From Pseudomonadota bacterium (GTDB taxonomy: Bacteria; Pseudomonadota; Alphaproteobacteria; Acetobacterales; Acetobacteraceae), in NCBI GenBank assembly GCA_021808185.1, contig JAKBCB010000034.1, forward strand, positions 1 to 14,382: 14,382 nucleotides of DNA, given 5' to 3'. The number at the start of each line of letters is the position of its first letter. Position 1 is the stretch's first letter. Under the pieces are notes generated by a model, which was not told where the DNA came from, made no database searches, and worked only from the letters and a program-made list of their open reading frames with translations. Positions 1-6,102 of the stretch are shown piece by piece. The translations under genes were made by a program, and so were the position numbers.

Positions 1-938
1 TCGTCGCGCCGCGCCTGCTCGAAATGGGCCAGCGCGTCGGCCACGCTGGAATTGGCGCGGAAGCTCTCGAACAGCGCGATGGCGTCCTCCATCGCGAGTT
101 TCGTGCCCGAGCCGATGGAGAAATGCGCCGTCGATTTCGCGTCGCCCAGCAGCACCACGTTGCCCATCGTGCTGCGCGCGTTGCGGATCATCGGGAACCG
201 CCGCCACAGCGAGCGGTTTGTCAGCAGCTTGTGCCCGTCGAGATCCTCGGCGAACACGCCCTCCAGGAAGCGGGCACTTTCCTCCTCGGTCATCGCATCC
301 AGCCCGGCGCGCGCGAAGGTCTCGGCGTCGGTTTCCATCACCCAGGTCGAATGGCCGGGCTCGTACTGGTAGGCGTGCGCGATGAAGATGCCGTAGGGCG
401 TCTCACGAAAGCAGAACGTGAATGCGTCGAGCGGCCTGGTCGATCCCATCCAGGCGAAGCGGTTCGGGCGCAAATCGACCGTGGTGCCGAAATGCGCGCG
501 GTTCTGTTCGCGCACGAAGGAATTGATGCCGTCGGCGGCGACGATCAGATCGGCGCCGGCGAACGCTTCCAGGCTGCGTATCTCGTCGGAGAAGGTCAGC
601 GTCACGCCCAGCGCGCGGCAGCGTTCCTGCAACACCAGCAGCAGCGTGCGCCGCGCGCAGCCGCAGAAGCCGTTGCCGCCGATGCGGTGCGTGGTGCCGC
701 GCGCGCGGATTTCGATGTCGTCCCAATAGGCGAACCGTTCCGTGATTGCGCGGTAGCTTTCGGCGTCGTAACGCGCGAACGTCTCCAGCGTCTGGTCGGA
801 GAACACCACGCCGAATCCGAACGTGTCGTCCGCGCGGTTGCGCTCGAACACCTCGATCTCCAGGCGCGGCCATGTCTGCTTTATCAGGATGGCGAAATAC
901 AGCCCCGCCGGGCCGCCGCCGAGAATGCAGATCCGCAT
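1..938 (-). CDS. Anthraniloyl-CoA / salicylyl-CoA type FAD monooxygenase, N-terminal part (partial)
   Basis: The frame read down from the ATG at 938-936 stays open to the window edge, giving 312 residues with no stop, so the C-terminal part lies outside. It starts with a Rossmann FAD motif (GGGPAG, residues 7-12). A DG pair sits at 136-137, and GD at 265-266 opens the stretch GDAKSTAHFSIGSGTKLAMED. These are the marks of the class A flavin hydroxylase half of 2-aminobenzoyl-CoA monooxygenase/reductase and bifunctional salicylyl-CoA 5-hydroxylase/oxidoreductase. That family is usually about 770 residues, with an Old-Yellow-Enzyme-like reductase half following; this half cannot be seen here. 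Family members hydroxylate, and in the bifunctional form reduce, the CoA-activated aromatic ring in aerobic breakdown. The gene is divergent from the SDR-marR-ridA operon, which fits a MarR-controlled aromatic-CoA locus. Whether the substrate is the 2-amino or 2-hydroxy form cannot be told from sequence alone. Confidence 0.85.
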   Translation of the reverse strand, partial: MRICILGGGPAGLYFAILIKQTWPRLEIEVFERNRADDTFGFGVVFSDQTLETFARYDAESYRAITERFAYWDDIEIRARGTTHRIGGNGFCGCARRTLLLVLQERCRALGVTLTFSDEIRSLEAFAGADLIVAADGINSFVREQNRAHFGTTVDLRPNRFAWMGSTRPLDAFTFCFRETPYGIFIAHAYQYEPGHSTWVMETDAETFARAGLDAMTEEESARFLEGVFAEDLDGHKLLTNRSLWRRFPMIRNARSTMGNVVLLGDAKSTAHFSIGSGTKLAMEDAIALFESFRANSSVADALAHFEQARRD

Positions 939-964
939 TGACGCTCTCCCTGATCGCCGAAAGG

Positions 965-984
965 TATTTTAGGCTTGAAACATC
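965..984. promoter_or_regulatory. Candidate MarR operator (imperfect palindrome) between divergent genes
   Basis: The core TTTTAGGCTTGAAA (967-980) is a 14-base imperfect inverted repeat centred on GC, with 10 of 14 positions symmetric. It overlaps the -10 of the leftward promoter and the -35 of the rightward one. MarR regulators of aromatic-CoA pathways usually bind such dyads next to their own operon, and the marR gene is the second gene to the right. A related element precedes the iorA-like gene at 10603-10620. Operator identity is inference. Confidence 0.45.
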
Positions 985-994
985 TCGCCCGCAA
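966..994 (-). promoter_or_regulatory. Putative promoter of the flavin monooxygenase gene
   Basis: On the minus strand there is a -35-like TTGCGG (994-989), a 17-base spacer and a -10-like TAAAAT (971-966), which matches the sigma-70 consensus at five of six bases. The -10 ends 27 bases before the ATG at 938. The imperfect palindrome described separately lies between and over these boxes, a position where a repressor would block RNA polymerase. Confidence 0.5.
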
Positions 995-1003
995 TGGTGG
1001 GAT
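975..1003 (+). promoter_or_regulatory. Putative promoter of the SDR-marR-ridA operon
   Basis: TTGAAA (975-980, five of six bases of the -35 consensus) is followed after 17 bases by TGGGAT (998-1003, a weak -10). The SDR start lies 24 bases further on. This promoter would share the central palindrome with the leftward promoter, so both directions could be repressed together. Confidence 0.35.
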
Positions 1004-1027
1004 GCGGGCGCAGACCGGGAGGGGAGC

Positions 1028-1789
1028 ATGGAGCCGGCGGGGCGGCACGCCCTGGTCACGGGCGGTGGGCGCGGCATCGGGGCGGCGATCGCGCGGGCCT
1101 TGTCCGGCGCGGGCGCGGTGGTGACGCTGCTCGGGCGCGGCCAGACGCCGCTGGCTGAGATGGTGGTGCAGGGCCACGCCGCCGGCTGGGAGCAGGCCGA
1201 TGTCACGGACCCCGAGGCGCTCGCGGCGGCCATCGCGCGGGCGCAGGCGGCGCGCGGGCCGCTCGACATCCTGGTGAACAACGCCGGGGCGGCCGAAAGC
1301 GCGCCGCTCGCCCGCACCGACCGCGCGCTGTGGGACCGCATGCTCGCGCTGAACCTGACATCGGTGTTCGAGGCGACACGGCTGGTGCTGCCCGGCATGG
1401 TGTCGCGGGGCTTCGGCCGGGTGGTGAACGTGGCCTCCACCGCCGGGCTTACGGGGTATCCCTATGTCGGCGCCTATGTCGCCGCCAAGCACGGTGTCGT
1501 CGGCCTCACCCGCGCGCTGGCGCTGGAGACGGCGACATCCGGCGTCACCGTCAACGCCGTCTGCCCCGGCTTCACCGACACCGACATGCTGGCCGGCAGC
1601 ATCGCCGAGGTCGCCCGGAAAACCGGCCGCCCGGCCGCGGAGGTGACACGGAGCTTTGTCCGTGGCAACCCGCAGGGCCGGCTGGTGCAGCCGGAGGAAG
1701 TGGCCGCCGCCGTGCTGTTCCTGTGCGGGCCGGGGGCGGGGGCAATGACCGGCCAAGCCATCGCAGTGGCCGGCGGCGAGGTGATGTGA
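1028..1789 (+). CDS. SDR family NAD(P)-dependent oxidoreductase
   Basis: A 253-residue classical short-chain dehydrogenase/reductase. Visible are the cofactor motif TGGGRGIG (11-18), NNAG (84-87) and the catalytic set N109, S137, Y150 and K154 (YVAAK). Length and motifs are normal for the family. The ATG at 1028 has a purine-rich ribosome site (GGGAGGGGAG) just upstream. Its stop TGA shares one base with the next ATG (TGATG at 1787-1791), so it is co-translated with the marR gene. SDRs in aromatic-CoA clusters typically oxidise a hydroxyl on a CoA-bound ring or ring-opened intermediate, and that is the likely role here. The exact substrate cannot be read from the sequence. Confidence 0.88.
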   Translation: MEPAGRHALVTGGGRGIGAAIARALSGAGAVVTLLGRGQTPLAEMVVQGHAAGWEQADVTDPEALAAAIARAQAARGPLDILVNNAGAAESAPLARTDRALWDRMLALNLTSVFEATRLVLPGMVSRGFGRVVNVASTAGLTGYPYVGAYVAAKHGVVGLTRALALETATSGVTVNAVCPGFTDTDMLAGSIAEVARKTGRPAAEVTRSFVRGNPQGRLVQPEEVAAAVLFLCGPGAGAMTGQAIAVAGGEVM

Positions 1790-2310
1790 TGGCCGGCGAG
1801 ATCGACGCACCCAAGGTATCGGACGCGGAGACAAGGCTGGCCAGCGCGCCCGCCGACCATCGCGACGAATTGCGCCTGTGGCTGCGCATGCTGACTTGCA
1901 CCACGCTGATCGAGGGCGAGGTACGCTCCCGCCTGCGCGCGCGCTTCGACGTGACGCTGCCGCGGTTCGATCTGATGGCGCAGTTGGAGAAGGCGCCGCA
2001 GGGCCTGACCCTCGGCGAGTTGTCCCGCCGCATGATGGTCTCCAACGGCAACATCACCGGCCTTGTCGAGCGCCTGGTGGAGAGCGGCCATATCGTCCGC
2101 GTGCCGCACGCGACGGACCGGCGCATCGCCTATGTCCGACTGACGGATGCCGGGCACGCGGCGTTCGCCGAGATGGCGGGGGTGCATGCCGAATGGATTT
2201 CCGAGCTGTTCCGCGGCCTGCCGGCGCCGGAACTGCGCACATTGCTGCGCCTGCTCGGCCAGTTGAAGGACTCGGTGCGCGCGGGCATCGCGCGGGATGG
2301 GGAGACATGA
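1789..2310 (+). CDS. MarR family transcriptional regulator
   Basis: A 173-residue winged-helix regulator. A helical dimerisation segment (about residues 25-60) is followed by the DNA-recognition region (LTLGELSRRMMVSNGNITGL, about 70-90) and the wing with the typical DRR turn (ATDRRIAYVRLTDAG). The ATG overlaps the SDR stop by one base, and its own stop overlaps the ridA start by four bases (ATGA, 2307-2310), so the three genes form one operon. MarR proteins in such loci usually repress the catabolic promoters until an aryl-CoA or related ligand binds. The likely targets are the dyad at 965-984 and possibly the similar element before the iorA-like gene. The ligand is unknown. Confidence 0.88.
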   Translation: MAGEIDAPKVSDAETRLASAPADHRDELRLWLRMLTCTTLIEGEVRSRLRARFDVTLPRFDLMAQLEKAPQGLTLGELSRRMMVSNGNITGLVERLVESGHIVRVPHATDRRIAYVRLTDAGHAAFAEMAGVHAEWISELFRGLPAPELRTLLRLLGQLKDSVRAGIARDGET

Positions 2311-2705
2311 CGACGCTTACCGTGCTGCAACCGCCGGGCTGGCCGCGCCCGAAGGGCTATGCCAACGGCATGGCCGGCAGTGGCCGCCTCGTGCTGATTG
2401 CCGGCCAGATCGGCTGGGACACGCAAGGCCAATTCGCCGAAGGGCTGGTGGGGCAGATCGCCCAGGCCACGCGCAACATCCTCGCCGTGCTGGCCGAGGC
2501 GGGTGGCGGGCCGGAACACATCGCGCGCCTGACCTGGTATGTCACCGACATGCCCGCCTACCGCGCCTGCGGGCCGGATCTCGGCCGGGTGTGGCGGGAG
2601 GTGATGGGCCGGAATTTCCCCGCCATGGCCGTGGTCGGCGTGACCTCGCTGGTGGAGCCCGAGGCACTGGTCGAAATCGAAGCGACGGCGATTCTTCCCC
2701 AGTAG
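2307..2705 (+). CDS. RidA family protein, lacking the usual catalytic Arg
   Basis: A 132-residue YjgF/YER057c/UK114-type protein, the normal length for a RidA trimer subunit. The family core is visible: LIAGQIGWD (30-38), ARLTWYVTDM (73-82) and the ending VEIEATAIL (122-130). Canonical RidA enzymes hydrolyse reactive enamines/imines to ketones plus ammonia, using an Arg in the segment FPARS. Here the same segment reads FPAMAVV, with Met107 in place of the Arg, so classical imine deamination is doubtful. It overlaps marR by four bases and closes the operon. In a 2-aminobenzoyl-CoA pathway, amino-substituted intermediates could offer an imine substrate, or the protein may act on another ring-opened intermediate. 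Confidence 0.85.
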   Translation: MTTLTVLQPPGWPRPKGYANGMAGSGRLVLIAGQIGWDTQGQFAEGLVGQIAQATRNILAVLAEAGGGPEHIARLTWYVTDMPAYRACGPDLGRVWREVMGRNFPAMAVVGVTSLVEPEALVEIEATAILPQ

Positions 2706-2720
2706 GTGCGGACGACATAG

Positions 2721-2742
2721 CCCCCCCCTTCGAGGGAGGGGG
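2721..2742. terminator. GC-rich hairpin between convergent ridA and CHRD genes
   Basis: A C-run followed by TTCG and then AGGGAGGGGG can fold into a stem of about eight pairs with one mismatch, looped at TCG. It sits in the 96-base gap where two genes converge, so it could serve both strands. There is no T-tract after it on either strand, so a classical intrinsic terminator is not clearly supported. Confidence 0.35.
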
Positions 2743-2801
2743 CCATTCGCCGTGACAACCCGCGCCTTCCGCCCGGTCAGACGGGGCGCCGGCTGAGCCG
2801 C

Positions 2802-3224
2802 TTATTTCGCCGGCATCACCTGGCCGCGAATCTCGCCGCTGGGATTCGCCGCCGTGTGGATGTTCACGTACACCCGCCCGGCTTCCATGTCCGCGACCTG
2901 CGACTTGGTGAGCGTGGCGCTGCCATGGCTCGGGCTGGTCAGGCCGGTGATGGGAACCTCGACGCTGCCCACCACGCCCATCCCGGCTGGGCCGTGGAAA
3001 TGCGCCGAGGTGGCGGGGCCGCTCAGCCCGGAAAACGTCAGCGTGTAGGTGAGCTTCTTGCTCGCGGTGTCGAGCGTGGCGTCGAGCGTGCCGGTTCCGG
3101 CGCCGGCCTTGGGGGGCACTTCCTGCGCGGTGTCGAGCTTGGCGGTGAACTTCCGAATCTCGGCGTGCGCCGCGCCGGCGGTGAGGCCGGCGAGCAGGGC
3201 ACCGGCAAGGGCATAACGGATCAT
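2802..3224 (-). CDS. CHRD domain protein, exported
   Basis: A 140-residue protein with a clear Sec signal peptide: MIRY, a hydrophobic Ala/Gly/Leu stretch, then AHA before Glu22. The mature part is a single CHRD domain (about 24-138) with the typical pieces AQEVPP (33-38), SAHFHGPAG (73-81) and a C-terminal VNIHTAANPSGEIRGQ. CHRD domains are small beta proteins first named from chordin; their function in bacteria is largely unknown. The ATG at 3224-3222 has a near-perfect Shine-Dalgarno (AAGGAGGT) seven bases upstream, suggesting strong translation. The 86-base gap from the HD gene suggests its own promoter. No functional link to the neighbours is evident. Confidence 0.88.
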   Translation of the reverse strand: MIRYALAGALLAGLTAGAAHAEIRKFTAKLDTAQEVPPKAGAGTGTLDATLDTASKKLTYTLTFSGLSGPATSAHFHGPAGMGVVGSVEVPITGLTSPSHGSATLTKSQVADMEAGRVYVNIHTAANPSGEIRGQVMPAK

Positions 3225-3243
3225 GGCGACCTCCTTATCTTAT

Positions 3244-3301
3244 GGAGCGATAACAGCACCAACCGGGCAAAAGCGCCATCCGCAAAGGGTACAATCGCTC
3301 C
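3244..3301. repeat. Perfect 8-bp inverted repeat upstream of the CHRD gene
   Basis: GGAGCGAT at 3244-3251 is exactly mirrored by ATCGCTCC at 3294-3301, with a 42-base spacer. Both arms lie in the short gap between the HD and CHRD genes, so they could be paired half-sites for a regulator or a chance dyad. No clear -35/-10 pair was found here. Confidence 0.3.
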
Positions 3302-3310
3302 GCCCGACGG

Positions 3311-3925
3311 TCAGGCGACCCCCTGCGACGCACCCGGCAGGCCGACCACGACTCCCTCGCGGATCACCGCGGGATCATACGCTTTGCGGGAAAACACTCG
3401 CTCGACCATGGGGGCGAAGAACCCCAGCGGTTCGGAGTTGTAGTCCGGGTCGAACGAGGTCTGGTCCCAGCGGGCGCAGAAATCGACGCAGGACTGGAAA
3501 TACGGGCTGTCGCGATACTTCTCGCGCTCCAGCGGGTCCCAGCCGTAATGCTGCGCGTAATAGATCATCTGGAACGCGCCATGGTGTTCCACCACCCAGG
3601 TGCATTCCTCGCGCACGAACGGGCGCAGCATTTCGGCGGCGAAGCGGTCGTGGTTCTGCGGCGCCAGCCCGTCGCCGATGTCGTGCACCAGGGCAGACAC
3701 CACCCAATCCTCGTCCGCCCCCTCGCGATATGCCCGCGTGGCGCTTTGCAGCGCGTGTTCGAGGCGGGAGATCAGGTAGCCGTCGAGCGACTCCTCGCCC
3801 TGCTGCGCCAGTTCGCGCAGCACCCGCCGGGCGACGCCCGCGTGGTGCGGCTTTTCCAGCCGTTGCAGAAGCAGGTATTCGTCCCGCGTGCCGTCTTCCA
3901 TCTTGCGGAAGCTGACCTGTTCCAT
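3311..3925 (-). CDS. HD domain oxygenase candidate (TmpB/PhnZ-like)
   Basis: A 204-residue HD-domain protein. The metal-binding series runs LEH (H57), HD (H81, D82), NHD (H92), VEHHG (H114/H115) and RWD (D154). The 24-residue step from H57 to H81 and the LEHALQ segment recall the mixed-valent di-iron HD oxygenases PhnZ and TmpB, which cleave the C-P bond of 1-hydroxylated phosphonates. The gene begins 10 bases after the stop of a TmpA/gamma-butyrobetaine-hydroxylase-like dioxygenase, the same pairing as tmpA-tmpB. The chosen ATG (3925) has AGGGGA upstream; a start 16 codons earlier would overlap the dioxygenase and lacks support. Family is clear; activity as glycine-betaine-forming oxygenase is inference from pairing, and an ordinary HD phosphohydrolase remains possible. 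Confidence 0.75.
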   Translation of the reverse strand: MEQVSFRKMEDGTRDEYLLLQRLEKPHHAGVARRVLRELAQQGEESLDGYLISRLEHALQSATRAYREGADEDWVVSALVHDIGDGLAPQNHDRFAAEMLRPFVREECTWVVEHHGAFQMIYYAQHYGWDPLEREKYRDSPYFQSCVDFCARWDQTSFDPDYNSEPLGFFAPMVERVFSRKAYDPAVIREGVVVGLPGASQGVA

Positions 3926-3935
3926 CACCGTTCCC

Positions 3936-5063
3936 CTATTCCGCCGCCGCGCGCCGGTCCGCGCCGCGCGCAAGCACCCGGTACAGGCTGCGCGGCCCGT
4001 CGATGTCGATATAGCACCCCTGCAAGTGGCGCAGCCCTTCCTGCGGGTCGAATCCGGTGCGCCCGTGCAGCACGCGGCGATTGTCGAACATCATCAGGTC
4101 GCCGTCCTGGAGCAGGAATTTGATGGAGAACTCCGGGTCGCGCAGCATGCGGTCGAGCAGGCGGCGGGCGCGATAGAACGCTTCCAGCTCCGGCTGTGGC
4201 AGCAGCGGCACGAAATCCAGCTTCGGGCTGAAGCGCATGCCGATCAGTTGCGAACCTGCATCATGTTCCAGGATCGGCGCGTAATCGACCAGTTCGGTCT
4301 GGTTATACGTATAGACAAACCGGACGGGGGTCGTGGACAGGATGCGATAGGCGTCCGGATCGCGGGCGCGCAGCGCCTCGGCAACGGTCAGACCATCGAC
4401 GAGGGTGGAATGCCCGCCGCTGGTGCGGTTGGTCAGGCAGTGCAGCAACTGCACGCCGGGCACCGGGTCGCGATACGGGTTGTCGGTGTGCGGATCGAGG
4501 AACAGGCCGGTATAGGCGAGGTCTTCCGGGTTCGGCTCCGAGCGCACGTTGAACATTTTGCCGAAATTGGTGTCGCGCACCCAGCCGAAGGTGCCGGCCA
4601 CATCCAGCACGGCGCCGTCGGTGCTCGGCACGCCGCGCAGGATGACGAAGCCGTGGCGCAGGAACGTGTCCACCATGGCGAACAGCGCCGCATCCGGCGG
4701 GCTCGCCTGCCAGCGCAGGATCGGCAGCGGCGAGAGCGAGCCGGTCCAGGCGAAGCGGCGGGGCAGGCCGGGGTTGGCCGCGTTCATCGCGGCCTCGGCC
4801 AGCAGGCGCGCGGCACTGAACCGGCCGGTGGCGCCGTCGCTGAAGCGCACGTCCCAGACGGACGGGCCATGTTCGGTGACGCTCAGGACATGCAGATCGG
4901 CCGGGAGATCGGAGGGGTCGTACAGCCGCTGACCGTTGGTCGTGTCCATCTGGTCCGACCCGTCGCAGCGCTCGCGCAGCCAGAGCGGGTGGATCGGTTG
5001 GCACACGCCGTCGTCGCCGCGCAGTTGCAGACCGGGGCGGGGGGCGGTTGGTTCTATTTGCAT
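3936..5063 (-). CDS. TauD/TfdA 2-oxoglutarate dioxygenase, gamma-butyrobetaine hydroxylase-like (TmpA candidate)
   Basis: A 375-residue Fe(II)/2-oxoglutarate dioxygenase. The N-terminal part (about 15-95) resembles the GBBH-like N domain (HPLWLRERC, NGQRLYDP). The TauD domain (about 110-365) has the iron triad H192, D194 (DPHTDNPY) and H333 (VLHGRTGF), with R345 placed to bind 2-oxoglutarate. Relatives hydroxylate gamma-butyrobetaine, trimethyllysine or 2-trimethylaminoethylphosphonate. The N domain has only C33 where zinc-binding relatives have a cysteine cluster. The start at 5063 is chosen for its AGGGAG ribosome site seven bases upstream; the open frame extends further but into the divergent lysR gene. 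The HD partner next door favours a TmpA-like phosphonate role over carnitine synthesis. Confidence 0.85.
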   Translation of the reverse strand: MQIEPTAPRPGLQLRGDDGVCQPIHPLWLRERCDGSDQMDTTNGQRLYDPSDLPADLHVLSVTEHGPSVWDVRFSDGATGRFSAARLLAEAAMNAANPGLPRRFAWTGSLSPLPILRWQASPPDAALFAMVDTFLRHGFVILRGVPSTDGAVLDVAGTFGWVRDTNFGKMFNVRSEPNPEDLAYTGLFLDPHTDNPYRDPVPGVQLLHCLTNRTSGGHSTLVDGLTVAEALRARDPDAYRILSTTPVRFVYTYNQTELVDYAPILEHDAGSQLIGMRFSPKLDFVPLLPQPELEAFYRARRLLDRMLRDPEFSIKFLLQDGDLMMFDNRRVLHGRTGFDPQEGLRHLQGCYIDIDGPRSLYRVLARGADRRAAAE

Positions 5064-5135
5064 TGGCAAGCTCCCTGAACGACCCAGCATGAGGTGGCGG
5101 CGGCCAGCGAGGCTAGACCCTCGGATCGCCGTGGT

Positions 5136-5156
5136 GCCATAACATGACGTTATGGC
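5136..5156. promoter_or_regulatory. Palindromic LysR box over the lysR start codon
   Basis: GCCATAAC (5136-5143) and GTTATGGC (5149-5156) are perfect 8-base arms around a 5-base spacer. They contain the LysR-type T-N11-A core (T5140, A5152). The ATG of lysR (5152-5154) lies inside the right arm, so bound regulator would sit on its own translation start region. It is also 73 bases upstream of the dioxygenase ATG, a usual activating distance for a divergent target. Confidence 0.65.
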
Positions 5157-6081
5157 CAATCCGCTTGCCGCGCTGCCGCCGCACGGCACCCTGCGCCCGT
5201 TCGAGGCCGCTGCCCGCCTCGGCAGCATCTCCGCCGCCGCGCGCGAACTGGGGGTGACACAACCGGCGATCAGCCGGCATCTGGCGCAGCTTGAAGCCGA
5301 TCTGCGGCAACCCTTGTTCGAGCGCACCTCACGCGGGCTGCGGCTGACCGAGGCGGGGCGGGCGCTGCACGCGGCCGTCGCCCCCGCGCTGACCGCGATC
5401 GCCGATGCCGCGGCACACCTGCGCGCGCCCGATCGCGACCGCACCATCAGGCTGATCGCCAACACCGGCTTCGCGCATCAATGGCTGGCGCCGCGCCTGA
5501 GCGAGCTGCGCGCCGCCGTGCCGGACGCCTATCTGCGGCTGACCACCAGCGACCGCGAGGAGGATTTCTCCGACACCGACCACGACTTCGCGATCCGCTT
5601 CGGCGCCGGGGTCTGGCCCGGCTGGCGCGCGCAAAAACTGTTCGGTGAGCGCGTGGTGCCGATCTGCGCGCCCGCCTTCCTGCGCGACCGCCCCGCCTTG
5701 CGGCGCGAGCCGCTGCCGCCCGCGTCGTTGCTGCGTGAGCCGTTGCTGCATCTGGACGAAATCAGCGCCCGCTGGTTCACCTGGAAAACCTGGTTCGAGA
5801 GCCAGGGCGTCGCCGCCGCGATCCCGCCGCCGAAACTGCTGTATGCGAGCTACCCGCTGCTGTTGCAGGCGGCGGTGGCGGGCGAGGGGATCGCGCTCGG
5901 CTGGATCGGCCTGATCGACGATCTTGTCGGGCGCAACTGGGTGGTGGCGCTGCCGCTGGCGAGCGCGCGCGACACCCACGGGTATTTCGTCTGCGAGCCG
6001 GACCGGCGCGCGATGACGGAGACCAGGCGCGCGGTGGCGCGCCGGGTCCGTGCCTGGTTCGCCGCGGCGGCGGCGGGCTGA
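5152..6081 (+). CDS. LysR family transcriptional regulator (GcvA-like)
   Basis: A 309-residue LysR-type regulator. The N-terminal winged helix (about 12-70) reads SISAAARELGVTQPAISRHL then FERTSRGLRLTEAG. A PBP2-type effector domain (about 95-300) follows. Opening with LPPHGTLRPFEAAARLGS is typical of the GcvA subgroup. The ATG at 5152 is the first possible in-frame start, since a TAA lies four codons upstream. No Shine-Dalgarno is visible, so translation may be leaderless or weak. It is divergent from the dioxygenase-HD pair, which it probably regulates through the palindrome at its own start. The effector is unknown; the hydroxylase substrate (a quaternary amine or phosphonate) is the natural guess. 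Confidence 0.9.
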   Translation: MANPLAALPPHGTLRPFEAAARLGSISAAARELGVTQPAISRHLAQLEADLRQPLFERTSRGLRLTEAGRALHAAVAPALTAIADAAAHLRAPDRDRTIRLIANTGFAHQWLAPRLSELRAAVPDAYLRLTTSDREEDFSDTDHDFAIRFGAGVWPGWRAQKLFGERVVPICAPAFLRDRPALRREPLPPASLLREPLLHLDEISARWFTWKTWFESQGVAAAIPPPKLLYASYPLLLQAAVAGEGIALGWIGLIDDLVGRNWVVALPLASARDTHGYFVCEPDRRAMTETRRAVARRVRAWFAAAAAG

Positions 6082-6096
6082 TGGGCTGCCCGCCGC
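6070..6096. terminator. Perfect 9-bp hairpin between convergent lysR and cyclase genes
   Basis: GCGGCGGGC (6070-6078) and GCCCGCCGC (6088-6096) are exact reverse complements around a 9-base loop that contains the lysR TGA. The two convergent genes end only 21 bases apart, so this hairpin could stop or protect transcripts from both sides. It lacks a following T-run, so classical intrinsic termination is uncertain. Confidence 0.45.
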
Positions 6097-6102
6097 TGTT
6101 GC

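Noticed and set aside
24..941. A 305-residue plus-strand frame, and a 345-residue minus-strand frame at 403-1440
   Set aside because: The minus-strand frame ending at 938 gives a clear FAD monooxygenase across the same bases; the second frame also runs through both the promoter region and the SDR gene.
2721..2742. REP-type or mobile repeat in the C/G-run between ridA and the CHRD gene
   Set aside because: Only one copy is seen in the window and there are no flanking direct repeats; a simple hairpin explains it.
3311..5063. PhnY/PhnZ (2-aminoethylphosphonate pathway) as the identity of the dioxygenase-HD pair
   Set aside because: The dioxygenase has a GBBH-like N domain and the quaternary-amine style of TmpA, which PhnY lacks, so TmpA/TmpB is the closer match.
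3888..5078. A 396-residue open frame on the plus strand, opposite the dioxygenase gene
   Set aside because: It is the antisense shadow of a gene with an intact iron triad, and its own translation has no domain features.
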